Shown here piece by piece: positions 34,283 to 42,247 of a stretch of 64,000 bases of DNA. Each line of letters begins with the position of its first letter. Positions within the stretch are counted from its first letter, which is position 1. The notes under the pieces were generated by a model. That model was not told the DNA's origin. It saw only the letters and a program-made list of their open reading frames with translations, and searched no databases. Location of the stretch: assembly GCF_022811645.1 (NCBI RefSeq), contig NZ_CP094534.1, positions 1,612,001 through 1,676,000 on the forward strand. The letters run 5' to 3'. The position numbers and the translations under genes were made by a program. Source of the DNA: Hymenobacter monticola. Lineage in GTDB: Bacteria; Bacteroidota; Bacteroidia; Cytophagales; Hymenobacteraceae.

Positions 34283-36832
34283 GTGTTCGCCTTCTCCTTG
34301 CTGCCGCGCCTGTTGGCCGGCCACCTCCTCCAAGCCCCCGCCGACCCGGCCGCCGAAGTCCGCCACCTGCTGCTCGACAGCCGCCGGGTGGGCCTGCCGG
34401 CGGGCGCGCTGTTTTTCGCTCTGCGCGGCCCCAGCCACGACGGCCACCGCTACCTGCCCGCGCTCTATGCCCAGGGCGTGCGGCTGTTTATTGTCGAAGC
34501 CGCGCACGAACTCCCCGGCGGCCTGAGCGCCTACCCGGGGGCCGGCATCATGGCCGTGCCCAGTTCGTTGGCGGCCCTTCAGGCGCTGGCGGCTGCCCAC
34601 CGCGCCACCTTTGCCGGCCCGGTGCTGGCCATCACCGGTTCCAACGGCAAAACCATCGTGAAAGAGTGGTTGGCCCAGCTGCTGAGCCCCGACGAAGACA
34701 TCTGCCGCTCGCCACGCTCCTACAATTCGCAAGTGGGCGTGCCGCTGAGCGTGTGGGAGTTGAATCCTGCCCGCCATACGCTGGGCATTTTTGAAGCCGG
34801 TATTTCGGAAGTGGGGGAGATGGCGCGCCTGGCCGAGGTTATCAAACCCACCGAAGGTATTTTCACCAACTTGGGCACGGCCCACGACGCCGGCTTTGCT
34901 TCCCATGAGCAGAAGCTGCGCGAGAAACTAAAGCTGTTTCAGGGCCCGCAGCTGCAGCGGCTCTTCTACTGCTACGACCAGCCGCTGGTGCGCGCCGCCG
35001 TAGCAGAGTTGCAACTGCCCGGTTTCAGCTGGACGCGCCAGCCCGACCAGCCGGCCGACGTGTACTTTGCCGCCGTGACCAGTGCCGACGGCCCCACCCG
35101 CTGGCGTGCCCGCACGGCTAATGACACCCACGAATTCACCCTGCCCTTTGCCGACGAGCCCTCGGTAGAAAATGCCCTGCACTGCCTGGCCGTGCTGCTG
35201 CACCGCGGCGTGGAGCCCGCCGAACTCCAGCGCCGCCTCACGCGCCTGCACCCCGTGGCCATGCGCCTGGAAATGAAGCTGGGCCGCCACGATTCCTACC
35301 TGCTCGACGATACCTATAACAACGACCTCGCCGGCCTGTCGCTGGCCCTCAACGCCCTGGCCCGGCAGCCTCGGCCCGGCCGCCGCACCCTCATACTGAG
35401 CGACGTACTGGAATCGGGCCTCGGCAGCGCCGAGCTGTACGCCCAGGTAGCGGCCCTGCTGCCAGCCGCCGGCATCACGCGCCTCATCGGGATAGGGGAG
35501 GAGATAAGTCAGTTAGGAGTTAAGAGTGAAGGGCTAAGAGTTGCCGCATTGGAAGCTGCTGAATCAGAGCCCCAGCTCTCAACTCAATTTTTCCCCTCCA
35601 CCGAAGCCTTCCTGGCCCAGCTCAACCCCGCCAACTTTGCCCGCGAAGTGGTGCTCATCAAGGGCGCCCGCCGCTTTGGTTTCGAGCGCATCGTGGCCGC
35701 CCTGCAGGCCCAGCAGCACGGCACGGTGCTGGAAGTCAACCTCGACGCCCTCAGCCACAACCTGCAGCACTACCGCCGCCAGCTCCGGCCGGGCACCAGG
35801 CTCATGGTGATGGTGAAGGCCTTTGCCTACGGCGCGGGCTCCTACGAAGTGGCCAGCCTGCTCGAATTTCAGCGGGCCGACTACCTGGCCGTGGCCTACG
35901 CCGACGAAGGCATCGCCCTGCGCGAAGCCGGCATCAGCCTGCCCATCATGGTGATGAACCCGGCGCCGGATTCCTTCGACCTGCTGCGGCATTACCGCCT
36001 GGAGCCGGAAATCTACTCGTTCGAAATGCTGGACGAGTACCTGGCCACCTTCCGCACGCTGGACGAGACGGCCCCGCCCGCGCCCAGGATTCACCTCAAG
36101 CTCGACACCGGCATGCGCCGCCTCGGTTTTGACGAAGCCGACCTGCCCGCGCTATTGGCCCGCTTGCGCACCCACGCCGCCCACCTGCCCGTGGCCAGCG
36201 CCATGACGCACCTGGCCGCCGCCGACGACCCCGCCCACGACGACTTTACCCAAGCGCAGCTGGCCGCCTTCCGCCGCATGGCGGCCGCGCTGGAAGAGGC
36301 GCTGGGCCACCCCGTTATCAAGCACGCGCTGAACTCGGCCGGCATTCTGCGCTTCCCCGACGCGCATTTCGACATGGTGCGCCTCGGCATCGGCCTCTAC
36401 GGCGTAGACGCCAGCGGCCGCGATACGGACGCCCTGCGCCCCGTGAGCGAGCTGCGCACCACCATTTCCCAAATCAAAACCCTGCCCGCCGGCCACACCG
36501 TAGGCTACGGACGCCGCGGCGTGGCCGCCGACGTGGCGCGGCGCATAGCCACGCTGGCCATTGGCTACGCCGACGGCTACGACCGCCGCTTCGGCAACGG
36601 GGCCGGCATGGTCCTTATTCGGGGGCAGCGCGCGCCACTCATCGGCTCGGTGTGCATGGATATGTGCATGGTGGACGTGACGAGCATTCCCGACGCCCGG
36701 GCCGGCGACGTGGCCGTGGTGTTTGGCGAGGGCCTGCCGTTGCCCGAGCTGGCCGGGCGCATCGGCACTATTGCCTACGAACTGCTCACCAACGTGAGCG
36801 AGCGGGTGAAGCGCGTGTTTGTGAGCGAGTAG
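34283..36832 (+). CDS. Bifunctional MurF (UDP-MurNAc-tripeptide:D-Ala-D-Ala ligase) / alanine racemase fusion
   Basis: An 849-residue fusion typical of Bacteroidota. Residues about 1-450 are MurF: the ATP loop ITGSNGKT is at 117-124, DSRRVGLPAGALFFAL marks the N-terminal UDP-binding domain, and LDDTYNNDLAGLS the central domain. Residues about 475-849 are a fold type III alanine racemase: the PLP Lys is 512 in MVKAFAYGAGSYEVA, and GSVCMDMCMVDVT and the GYGRRGVA region are conserved. It makes D-alanine and adds D-Ala-D-Ala to the peptidoglycan precursor. No ATG is suitably placed; GTG 34283 is the best start. The linker-proximal part of MurF (residues about 410-435) is encoded by a heptamer repeat element. 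Confidence 0.9.
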   Translation: MFAFSLLPRLLAGHLLQAPADPAAEVRHLLLDSRRVGLPAGALFFALRGPSHDGHRYLPALYAQGVRLFIVEAAHELPGGLSAYPGAGIMAVPSSLAALQALAAAHRATFAGPVLAITGSNGKTIVKEWLAQLLSPDEDICRSPRSYNSQVGVPLSVWELNPARHTLGIFEAGISEVGEMARLAEVIKPTEGIFTNLGTAHDAGFASHEQKLREKLKLFQGPQLQRLFYCYDQPLVRAAVAELQLPGFSWTRQPDQPADVYFAAVTSADGPTRWRARTANDTHEFTLPFADEPSVENALHCLAVLLHRGVEPAELQRRLTRLHPVAMRLEMKLGRHDSYLLDDTYNNDLAGLSLALNALARQPRPGRRTLILSDVLESGLGSAELYAQVAALLPAAGITRLIGIGEEISQLGVKSEGLRVAALEAAESEPQLSTQFFPSTEAFLAQLNPANFAREVVLIKGARRFGFERIVAALQAQQHGTVLEVNLDALSHNLQHYRRQLRPGTRLMVMVKAFAYGAGSYEVASLLEFQRADYLAVAYADEGIALREAGISLPIMVMNPAPDSFDLLRHYRLEPEIYSFEMLDEYLATFRTLDETAPPAPRIHLKLDTGMRRLGFDEADLPALLARLRTHAAHLPVASAMTHLAAADDPAHDDFTQAQLAAFRRMAAALEEALGHPVIKHALNSAGILRFPDAHFDMVRLGIGLYGVDASGRDTDALRPVSELRTTISQIKTLPAGHTVGYGRRGVAADVARRIATLAIGYADGYDRRFGNGAGMVLIRGQRAPLIGSVCMDMCMVDVTSIPDARAGDVAVVFGEGLPLPELAGRIGTIAYELLTNVSERVKRVFVSE
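35511..35587 (+). repeat. Heptamer inverted array embedded in frame in the MurF-Alr gene
   Basis: Left units AGTTAGG, AGTTAAG, AGTGAAG, GGCTAAG, AGTTGCC run at an exact 7-bp pitch from 35511. The right arm AGCTCTC, AACTCAA ends at 35587. GAGTTAAGAG (35517-35526) pairs with CTCTCAACTC (35576-35585) at 9 of 10 positions. It is more AT-rich than the surrounding gene. It encodes LGVKSEGLRVAALEAAESEP and QLS, just before the conserved FFPSTEAFLAQL block. Confidence 0.7.
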
Positions 36833-36874
36833 CCAGTAGTCGGGCTCGCAAGCGGCAAACGACTGGTTGACAAC

Positions 36875-36914
36875 AAAGCCCTCGTTTCTGGCCCGAAGCG
36901 GGGCTTTCCTTTTG
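36875..36914 (+). terminator. Terminator after the MurF-Alr gene
   Basis: A AAAGCCC and GGGCTTT stem, 43 nt after the stop, followed by CCTTTT. Confidence 0.65.
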
Positions 36915-36963
36915 CAATCGATGCGGCTGTGAAAGATTGGCAAGATATTTATTTTGCTACTGA

Positions 36964-36971
36964 TAACTTTG
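36964..36971 (+). promoter_or_regulatory. TAnnTTTG promoter box of the first hydrolase
   Basis: TAACTTTG fits the -7 consensus and lies 37 nt before ATG 37009 in an AT-rich stretch. Confidence 0.45.
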
Positions 36972-37008
36972 GGGGCCATTGGCATTTCCGGTGCCCTTCT
37001 TTTAAGCT

Positions 37009-38427
37009 ATGACCGTCAATACTTATCGTTTACTGCGCCTGCTGGGCGCATTCTTATTCTGCCTCACCCTTGCTGCCCCCGGCTGGGCCCGCCCGGGCGC
37101 CGCGCCCCGCGCCGTGGCCGATGCCCCCGCCCTCGACGGCCTCTGGAAAGGCCAGCTAAAGGTGCCCGGCGGCCAGCTCGAGGTCATCTTCCGCTTCGTG
37201 AAGCTCACCGGCGGCGAATACTTCGCCACCATGGACGTGCCCCTGCAGAAGGTGAGCCGCATGGCCGTGAAAACCGAAGTGAAAGGCGACACCGTGCGCC
37301 TCTTCGCCGAAGAAGCCAACAGCCGCTTCGTGGGCAAGGTATCGGCCGATGGCAAGCAGATGGTGGGCCAATGGCAGCAGCCCGGCTTCAAGGTGCCCAT
37401 GACGCTGGCCTTCAGCCCGCTGCCGGCCATGAATGACAAGAAGGTACGCCTCACCCCGCCCTACCGCGAGGAGGAAGCCACCTTCAGCAACCTCACCGTG
37501 AACACTCGCCTCTCGGGCATGCTCACCATTCCGGCCGGGCCTGGTCCGTTCCCGGCCGTGGTGCTGCTGTCTGATGCCGGCCCGCAGGACCGCGACGGCA
37601 CCGTGGGCGACTTTGCCCCGCTGGGCTTGCTGGCCGACTACCTCACCCGCCGCGGCGTGGCCGTGTTGCGCTTCGACGACCGGGGCACGGGCAAGTCGGG
37701 CGGCACGCCTGCCGTGACCACCGCCGACCTGGTGAGCGACGCCCAGGCTGGCCTCAATTACCTGCGCACCCGCCCCGAAATCGACCTGGCCCACCTGGGC
37801 CTGGTGGGCCACGGCGAAGGCGGCAACGTGGCCCTGCTGGCCGCTGCGCAGCCCCTGCCGCCGGCTTTTGTGGTGGCCCTGGCCCCTTACGGCCTGCCCG
37901 GCCGCGACATTGTGGTGCAGCAGCAGGCCACCACGCTGCGCACCCTCGGCACCGAAAACGCGCAGATTGAAGCGGCCACCAAGCGCCAGCAGGCCATGCT
38001 CGAAATCATCCGGCAAACCACCGACAACGCCCAGGCCCAAGCCATCGTGGCCAACATGCTGAAACAGAGTAACGCCGCCATCGACAACGCCACCGCTCAG
38101 TCGAGCGCCGCCGAAATGACTTCGCCCCGCTACCGCTACTTCCTGGCGTTCAATCCTGTTGAAAAACTGTCGGCCGTGGCTTGCCCGGTACTGCTCCTCA
38201 ACGGCACCTCCGACCTCACCATCAACGCCGACGCCAACCTGAATGCGCTGAAAAATGGCCTGAGCAAAAACAAGGGCGTGACGGTGAAGAAACTGCAAGG
38301 TGTGAACCACCTCTTCCAGCCCGATGCCACCAAATGGCCCGTCATCAACGGCCAGCCCCAGCCCAACTTCTCGCCCGAGGCCCAGGAAACCATCCGTGAG
38401 TGGATTATGGCCCAGGCAAAGAAATAG
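37009..38427 (+). CDS. Alpha/beta hydrolase-fold exported protein, nucleophile Ser replaced by Gly (copy 1)
   Basis: A 472-residue protein: signal peptide (to about WARPG), an N-terminal beta domain (LDGLWKGQLKVPGGQLEVIF), then an alpha/beta hydrolase domain from about 160. The family pattern is clear: VLLSDAGPQDRDG, GVAVLRFDDRGTGKSGG, the acid region LLNGTSDLTI and the catalytic His in GVNHLFQP. However, the nucleophile elbow reads GHGEGG where active relatives have GHSEGG, so Ser is Gly. Either the enzyme is inactive, or another residue does the work. It is part of a duplicated module with the convergent gene at 38606. Confidence 0.88.
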   Translation: MTVNTYRLLRLLGAFLFCLTLAAPGWARPGAAPRAVADAPALDGLWKGQLKVPGGQLEVIFRFVKLTGGEYFATMDVPLQKVSRMAVKTEVKGDTVRLFAEEANSRFVGKVSADGKQMVGQWQQPGFKVPMTLAFSPLPAMNDKKVRLTPPYREEEATFSNLTVNTRLSGMLTIPAGPGPFPAVVLLSDAGPQDRDGTVGDFAPLGLLADYLTRRGVAVLRFDDRGTGKSGGTPAVTTADLVSDAQAGLNYLRTRPEIDLAHLGLVGHGEGGNVALLAAAQPLPPAFVVALAPYGLPGRDIVVQQQATTLRTLGTENAQIEAATKRQQAMLEIIRQTTDNAQAQAIVANMLKQSNAAIDNATAQSSAAEMTSPRYRYFLAFNPVEKLSAVACPVLLLNGTSDLTINADANLNALKNGLSKNKGVTVKKLQGVNHLFQPDATKWPVINGQPQPNFSPEAQETIREWIMAQAKK

Positions 38428-38606
38428 ACCGCAGATTCTGCGGATTGAACGGATTTCACAGATTCATTGCCGCGCTGTTCAGGTCATTCTCGCTTTGCGA
38501 AAGGCATAAAAGAAAAAGGCCCTACTCGTGTAGGGCCTTTTCTTTTATGCAGCAGCCGCGCCGTCAGAATCTGCGCAATCTGTTCAATCTGCTTAATCTG
38601 CGGTCT
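38428..38606. repeat. Inverted array of 9-bp units flanking a terminator (module copy 1)
   Basis: The left arm has GATT at 38434, 38443, 38452 and 38461; the right arm has AATC at 38568, 38577, 38586 and 38595. Both have an exact 9-bp pitch. Read on the minus strand, the right arm starts ACCGCAGATT like the left. The loop contains the terminator hairpin 38505-38550. The left end abuts the hydrolase stop TAG. The array fills the whole space between the convergent genes. Confidence 0.85.
38505..38550. terminator. Bidirectional terminator inside the nonamer array, copy 1
   Basis: GCATAAAAGAAAAAGGCCCTA pairs with TAGGGCCTTTTCTTTTATGC around a 6-nt loop, nearly perfect over 21 bp. A and T runs on both sides serve both convergent genes. 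Confidence 0.88.
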
Positions 38607-39505
38607 TACTTAATCATGTCGACCTCGGCCTTAATCATGGCGTTGTAACGGCGGCCCTGGCCGTTGGCCAGCGTCAGCAGGTTCCAGCCCTTGCCGATGG
38701 TGTAGCTCCAGGTACGGCTCTCCTTGTATTCGAAGGTGGGGCGCATAATCTGGCCGTAGGGCGTGTAGTTGTCCATGAAGTTGGTGGTGTAGAACTTGTC
38801 GCCGCCCACAATCCACTCCATGGCCACGAAGAAGCCCTCTTCCGGCGCCGGGATGTTATAAGTGCTCAGGTCGATGGTGTACCACTCGCCGCCGCGCGAG
38901 GCGGATACTACCACGTTTTCGGTGAGCAGGTCGGTGTTGGGGGCGTTGTAGTTGCCGTCGGCCTTGTAGAGGCGCACGCGGAAGGGCTCGCGCGGGAAGC
39001 CGTTCTCGCCGATGTAGAACGACACCGTCCGCACGTTGCCCAGCTTCTTCTGCTTATCGTTTTTCACGAAAAAAGCATACTGGCTGCCCGGCAGGCCCTG
39101 AATCATGCCCTCGCCCGGATTATTTGATTTCGACCCCAGCTCCAGGTTCTTCACCTTGCCGCCCACTACTTTCACTTCGCCCAGCCGTACCTCACGCTTT
39201 TTGAGCTCGATGATGAGGTCTTCGGTGCTGCCGCGTTTGATAAACAGTGCGGTGCGCTCGTAGCCCAACGTCATCACAATCAGGGAGTCCTGGCTGGTTT
39301 TTTCGAGTCCAGCCAACTGAAAATAGCCATATTCATTGGTGAGAGCGCCGGTGCCCTCTTCGCGCAGGCCAATGGAGGCGAAGGGCACCGGGTCCTTGGT
39401 CTTGGCATCCACGACGCGGCCGGTGATGCGGTTTTCCTGCGCCCAGCTTAGGGCGGGCAATAGTAGCAGAACCCAAAAGGCGATAAGAGGTAAGCGTTTC
39501 ATCAT
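38606..39505 (-). CDS. Carboxypeptidase-regulatory-like exported protein (copy 1)
   Basis: A 299-residue protein with a signal peptide (LIAFWVLLLLPALSWAQ) and a CarboxypepD_reg-like beta domain (NRITGRVVDAKTKDPVPFAS, about 28-110). A conserved C-terminal region of about 170 residues follows (NPGEGMIQGLPGSQYAFFVK, SFYIGENGFPREPFRVRLY, GFFVAMEW), resembling a jelly-roll or lectin-like beta domain. Function unknown. The start ATG 39505 gives the same length as the paralogue at 42248. Its promoter box TATTTTTG lies only 3 nt before the ATG. Confidence 0.85.
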   Translation of the reverse strand: MMKRLPLIAFWVLLLLPALSWAQENRITGRVVDAKTKDPVPFASIGLREEGTGALTNEYGYFQLAGLEKTSQDSLIVMTLGYERTALFIKRGSTEDLIIELKKREVRLGEVKVVGGKVKNLELGSKSNNPGEGMIQGLPGSQYAFFVKNDKQKKLGNVRTVSFYIGENGFPREPFRVRLYKADGNYNAPNTDLLTENVVVSASRGGEWYTIDLSTYNIPAPEEGFFVAMEWIVGGDKFYTTNFMDNYTPYGQIMRPTFEYKESRTWSYTIGKGWNLLTLANGQGRRYNAMIKAEVDMIK

Positions 39506-39508
39506 TGC

Positions 39509-39516
39509 CAAAAATA
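39509..39516 (-). promoter_or_regulatory. TAnnTTTG promoter box next to the start codon
   Basis: The minus strand reads TATTTTTG, GCA, ATG ATG. The mRNA would be leaderless, or translation would use the second ATG with a very short leader. Confidence 0.45.
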
Positions 39517-39791
39517 AGATAACGGGAAGGCGACTGGCAAATTTACAAATTCTGAGCCAGAGTATCATCAATAACATCTGCTGAGCGCAATAAGCGGCCC
39601 GCTGAATGCAAATTGAATTAGGCCGCTTAGCGCCAGAAAATGGCTTTTATCACTACAAAAATAAGCGTTGAACGATTTTCTCCTACCAGCAAAAAAAACT
39701 GAATTTTTGGTCCCCGTTCTAAAAAAAATAACATAGTAAGAGCGGCTGCGTAACGGGATGCGTTCTCATTTTTGCCTTATCGTTCCCACTC

Positions 39792-40409
39792 ATGAAAAAA
39801 ACCATTCTTTCGCTATTCGCAGCCACAGCGCTGCTGGCCAGCTGTGAAACCAAGCACTCGGAAACCAAAGACCAACTTGCCGAAGCTGGCCAGGATACGG
39901 CCGTGATGGCCCGCACCGGCCAGACCGCCGGCGACATGGCCGCGGGTGCTGCCGCGTCGGCCGACAACGCCTGGGACATGACCAAGGCCAAGCTGGCCGA
40001 CGTGAAGTTCAAGGAAATCACGCTGCCCGGCGTGAGCGTGCGCGGCGACAGCACCTACAATGTGTACAGTGTGGACGAGAAGGTGTTGTTTGATACCGAT
40101 AAGTCGGACATCAAGCCCACCGCGGCCGAAGCGCTGAAGCAGATTACAGGCTCCATTGGCCAGCGCTACGGCACCAGCCAGGTGCGCGTGATGGGCTTTG
40201 CCGACTCGCGCGGCGACAAGGACTACAACAAAGACCTGAGCGAGAAGCGCGCCGAAGCCGTGAAGAATTACCTCGTCAGCAACGGCAGCATCGATGCCGG
40301 CCGCGTGAGCGTGGAGCCCATGGGCGAGGCCATGCCCGCCGCCTCCAACGCCACGGCCGCCGGCCGGCAGGAAAACCGCCGCGTGGAAATTGCGGTGCGC
40401 ACCCGGTAG
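39792..40409 (+). CDS. OmpA family lipoprotein
   Basis: A 205-residue lipoprotein (MKKTILSLFAATALLASC, lipobox ending at Cys18). An alanine-rich helical linker with DNAWDMTKAKLADVKFKE follows, then an OmpA-like peptidoglycan-binding domain (about 95-205). Signatures are VLFDTDKSDIKPTAAEAL, GFADSRGDKDYNKDLSEKRAEAV and GRQENRRVEIAVRTR. It tethers the outer membrane to peptidoglycan. It lies between the two copies of the duplicated hydrolase module and is not itself duplicated here. Confidence 0.92.
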   Translation: MKKTILSLFAATALLASCETKHSETKDQLAEAGQDTAVMARTGQTAGDMAAGAAASADNAWDMTKAKLADVKFKEITLPGVSVRGDSTYNVYSVDEKVLFDTDKSDIKPTAAEALKQITGSIGQRYGTSQVRVMGFADSRGDKDYNKDLSEKRAEAVKNYLVSNGSIDAGRVSVEPMGEAMPAASNATAAGRQENRRVEIAVRTR

Positions 40410-40440
40410 GCGGTTGCCACCTTATCTGCTGCCTGTTTGG

Positions 40441-40470
40441 GCCCGGCCGTGCACACGGCCGGGCCTTTTT
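40441..40470 (+). terminator. Terminator of the OmpA-family gene
   Basis: A GCCCGGCCGTG/CACGGCCGGGC stem with a 2-nt loop core is followed by CTTTTT. Confidence 0.9.
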
Positions 40471-40669
40471 GCTGGGCTGTCGGGCTGGGTTTCGAAATTG
40501 AATATAGTATAATGATAATTAACAAATTGTGTAGATTGACGATGGAGGTTAATAGTGCTGCGCCCTTGCTGAACCGTTGTTAGCGCAATGCCGACACGCT
40601 CAATTTTATGGCGTCACCCAGTTGTTTCGTATCTTGCGGATGCCACAAATGGATTTGTATTAATACGAG

Positions 40670-42067
40670 ATGAAAAGTTGTTTACTGGGGGTTCTTTTGC
40701 TGTTGAACTTGATGGGGCCGGGGCGGGCCATGGCAACTGGCGTACCTGCCGATGAAACATTGCCCCTGGGTGGCTTGTGGAAAGGAAAGCTTCCGCTGCT
40801 GGGCGGGCAGTTGGAGGTGACCGTCAGCGTAGTACCGTTGTCGAACGGAAAGTTTTTTGCTGCTCTCGATGTACCGGCGCAGAAAGTGAGCCGCATGGAA
40901 ACGGAGCTGACCGTGCGCGGCGATTCGGTGCTGATGCGCATGCCGGGCGCCGATAGCCGCTACGCCGCCCGCTTCGACCGCAGCAAGCGCGAGCTGAACG
41001 GCACCTGGACGCAGGGCCGGGAAAAGTCGGCGGTGCGACTTTACTACTTCCCCATGCCCACCGCCACGGGGCCGGGCACCCGCCTCACCCCGCCGTACCG
41101 TGAAGAAGAAGTCACCTTCAACAACCCCGTGGGCCGGCTGAACTTGGCCGGCACCTTCACCATTCCGCCCGGCAAGGGGCCGTTTCCGGCCGTGGTGCTG
41201 GTGAGCGACGTGGGCGCGCAGGACCGCGAGGGCACCACCGGCGACTACCACATGATGGGCTCGCTGGCCGACTACCTTACCCGCCGGGGCATTGCCGTGC
41301 TGCGCTACGACGACCGGGGCGTGGGCAAATCGGGCGGCAACACCACCACGGCCACCACGGCCATGCTGGTAAGCGACGTGCAGGCCGCCGTCAACTTCCT
41401 GCGCTCGCAGCTCGACGTCAACATCAACCGCATTGGGGTAATCGGCCACGGCGAAGGAGCCAACGTGGCCCTGCTCGCGGCTGGCAAGCCCCTGCCGCCG
41501 GCGTTTGTGGTGTCGTTGGCCGGGTACGGCCTCACCGGCGAGCAAACGTTGTTGCAGCAGCTGGTGGACGAGCAAAAGGCGCAGAAAATCGACCCCGTGA
41601 AAGTGCAGGCCGCCTACGAACGCCAGCGCACCATGTACGACATCATGCGCCAGACCGGCACCCCGCAGGCCCAGGCCATTGTGGCCAACATGATGCGCCA
41701 GGACCAGCCCAGCCTCGACGCCAAAGCCGCGCAGGCGCAGGCGGCCCAGCTGCTCACGCCCTGGCGAACCTATTTTTTGTCGTTTGACCCCATTGCTGAG
41801 TTGGATGGCGTAAGCTGCCCGGTGCTGTTGCTCAACGGCGCCAACGACCTGCAGGCTCCGGCCGACCTGCACCTCACCGCCCTGGAAAAGGAACTCAGAA
41901 GCGTCAACCGCAACGTCACCACCAAGCGCCTGCCCGGCGTAAACCACCTGTTTCAGCCCCCCAAAACGGAGTGGACCTTGATGAACGGCGAGATGATGCC
42001 CCTGTTTTCGCCAATGGCCCTGGAAACCATCCGCGAATGGATTGTGGGCCTGGGCGTGAAAAAATAG
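40670..42067 (+). CDS. Alpha/beta hydrolase-fold exported protein, nucleophile Ser replaced by Gly (copy 2)
   Basis: A 465-residue paralogue of the 37009 gene with the same layout: signal peptide, LGGLWKGKLPLLGGQLEVTV beta domain, and hydrolase domain with VLVSDVGAQDREG, GIAVLRYDDRGVGKSGG and the acid region LLNGANDLQAP. The catalytic His is in GVNHLFQPPKTEW. The elbow again reads GHGEGA, with Gly in place of the nucleophilic Ser. Because the change is shared by two diverged copies, it predates their duplication and is unlikely to be a random lesion. Confidence 0.88.
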   Translation: MKSCLLGVLLLLNLMGPGRAMATGVPADETLPLGGLWKGKLPLLGGQLEVTVSVVPLSNGKFFAALDVPAQKVSRMETELTVRGDSVLMRMPGADSRYAARFDRSKRELNGTWTQGREKSAVRLYYFPMPTATGPGTRLTPPYREEEVTFNNPVGRLNLAGTFTIPPGKGPFPAVVLVSDVGAQDREGTTGDYHMMGSLADYLTRRGIAVLRYDDRGVGKSGGNTTTATTAMLVSDVQAAVNFLRSQLDVNINRIGVIGHGEGANVALLAAGKPLPPAFVVSLAGYGLTGEQTLLQQLVDEQKAQKIDPVKVQAAYERQRTMYDIMRQTGTPQAQAIVANMMRQDQPSLDAKAAQAQAAQLLTPWRTYFLSFDPIAELDGVSCPVLLLNGANDLQAPADLHLTALEKELRSVNRNVTTKRLPGVNHLFQPPKTEWTLMNGEMMPLFSPMALETIREWIVGLGVKK

Positions 42068-42245
42068 ACCGCAGATTCTGCAGATTGAACGGATTGCACG
42101 GATTCTAACGGCGCAGTTAGCACAATAGAAAAAGGCCCTGCGTGAGCAGGGCCTTTTTGGTATCTCCTTTTACACAACTAAAGTCAGCAGAACAGCGCGG
42201 CAATGAATCTGCGCAATCCGTTCAATCCGCATAATCTGCGGTTCG
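42066..42245. repeat. Inverted array of 9-bp units flanking a terminator (module copy 2)
   Basis: GATT occurs at 42074, 42083, 42092 and 42101, and AATC at 42206, 42215, 42224 and 42233, each set on an exact 9-bp pitch. The arm starts ACCGCAGATT right after the hydrolase stop, as in copy 1. The middle is diverged from copy 1 but again contains a terminator. Confidence 0.85.
42129..42158. terminator. Bidirectional terminator inside the nonamer array, copy 2
   Basis: GAAAAAGGCCCTGC and GCAGGGCCTTTTT pair around GTGA. Confidence 0.88.
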
Positions 42246-42247
42246 GA

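Noticed and set aside
36954..37436. Plus-strand frame overlapping the first hydrolase start
   Set aside because: It is the +1 shadow of the hydrolase gene; the translation is Arg/Pro-rich and has no domain.
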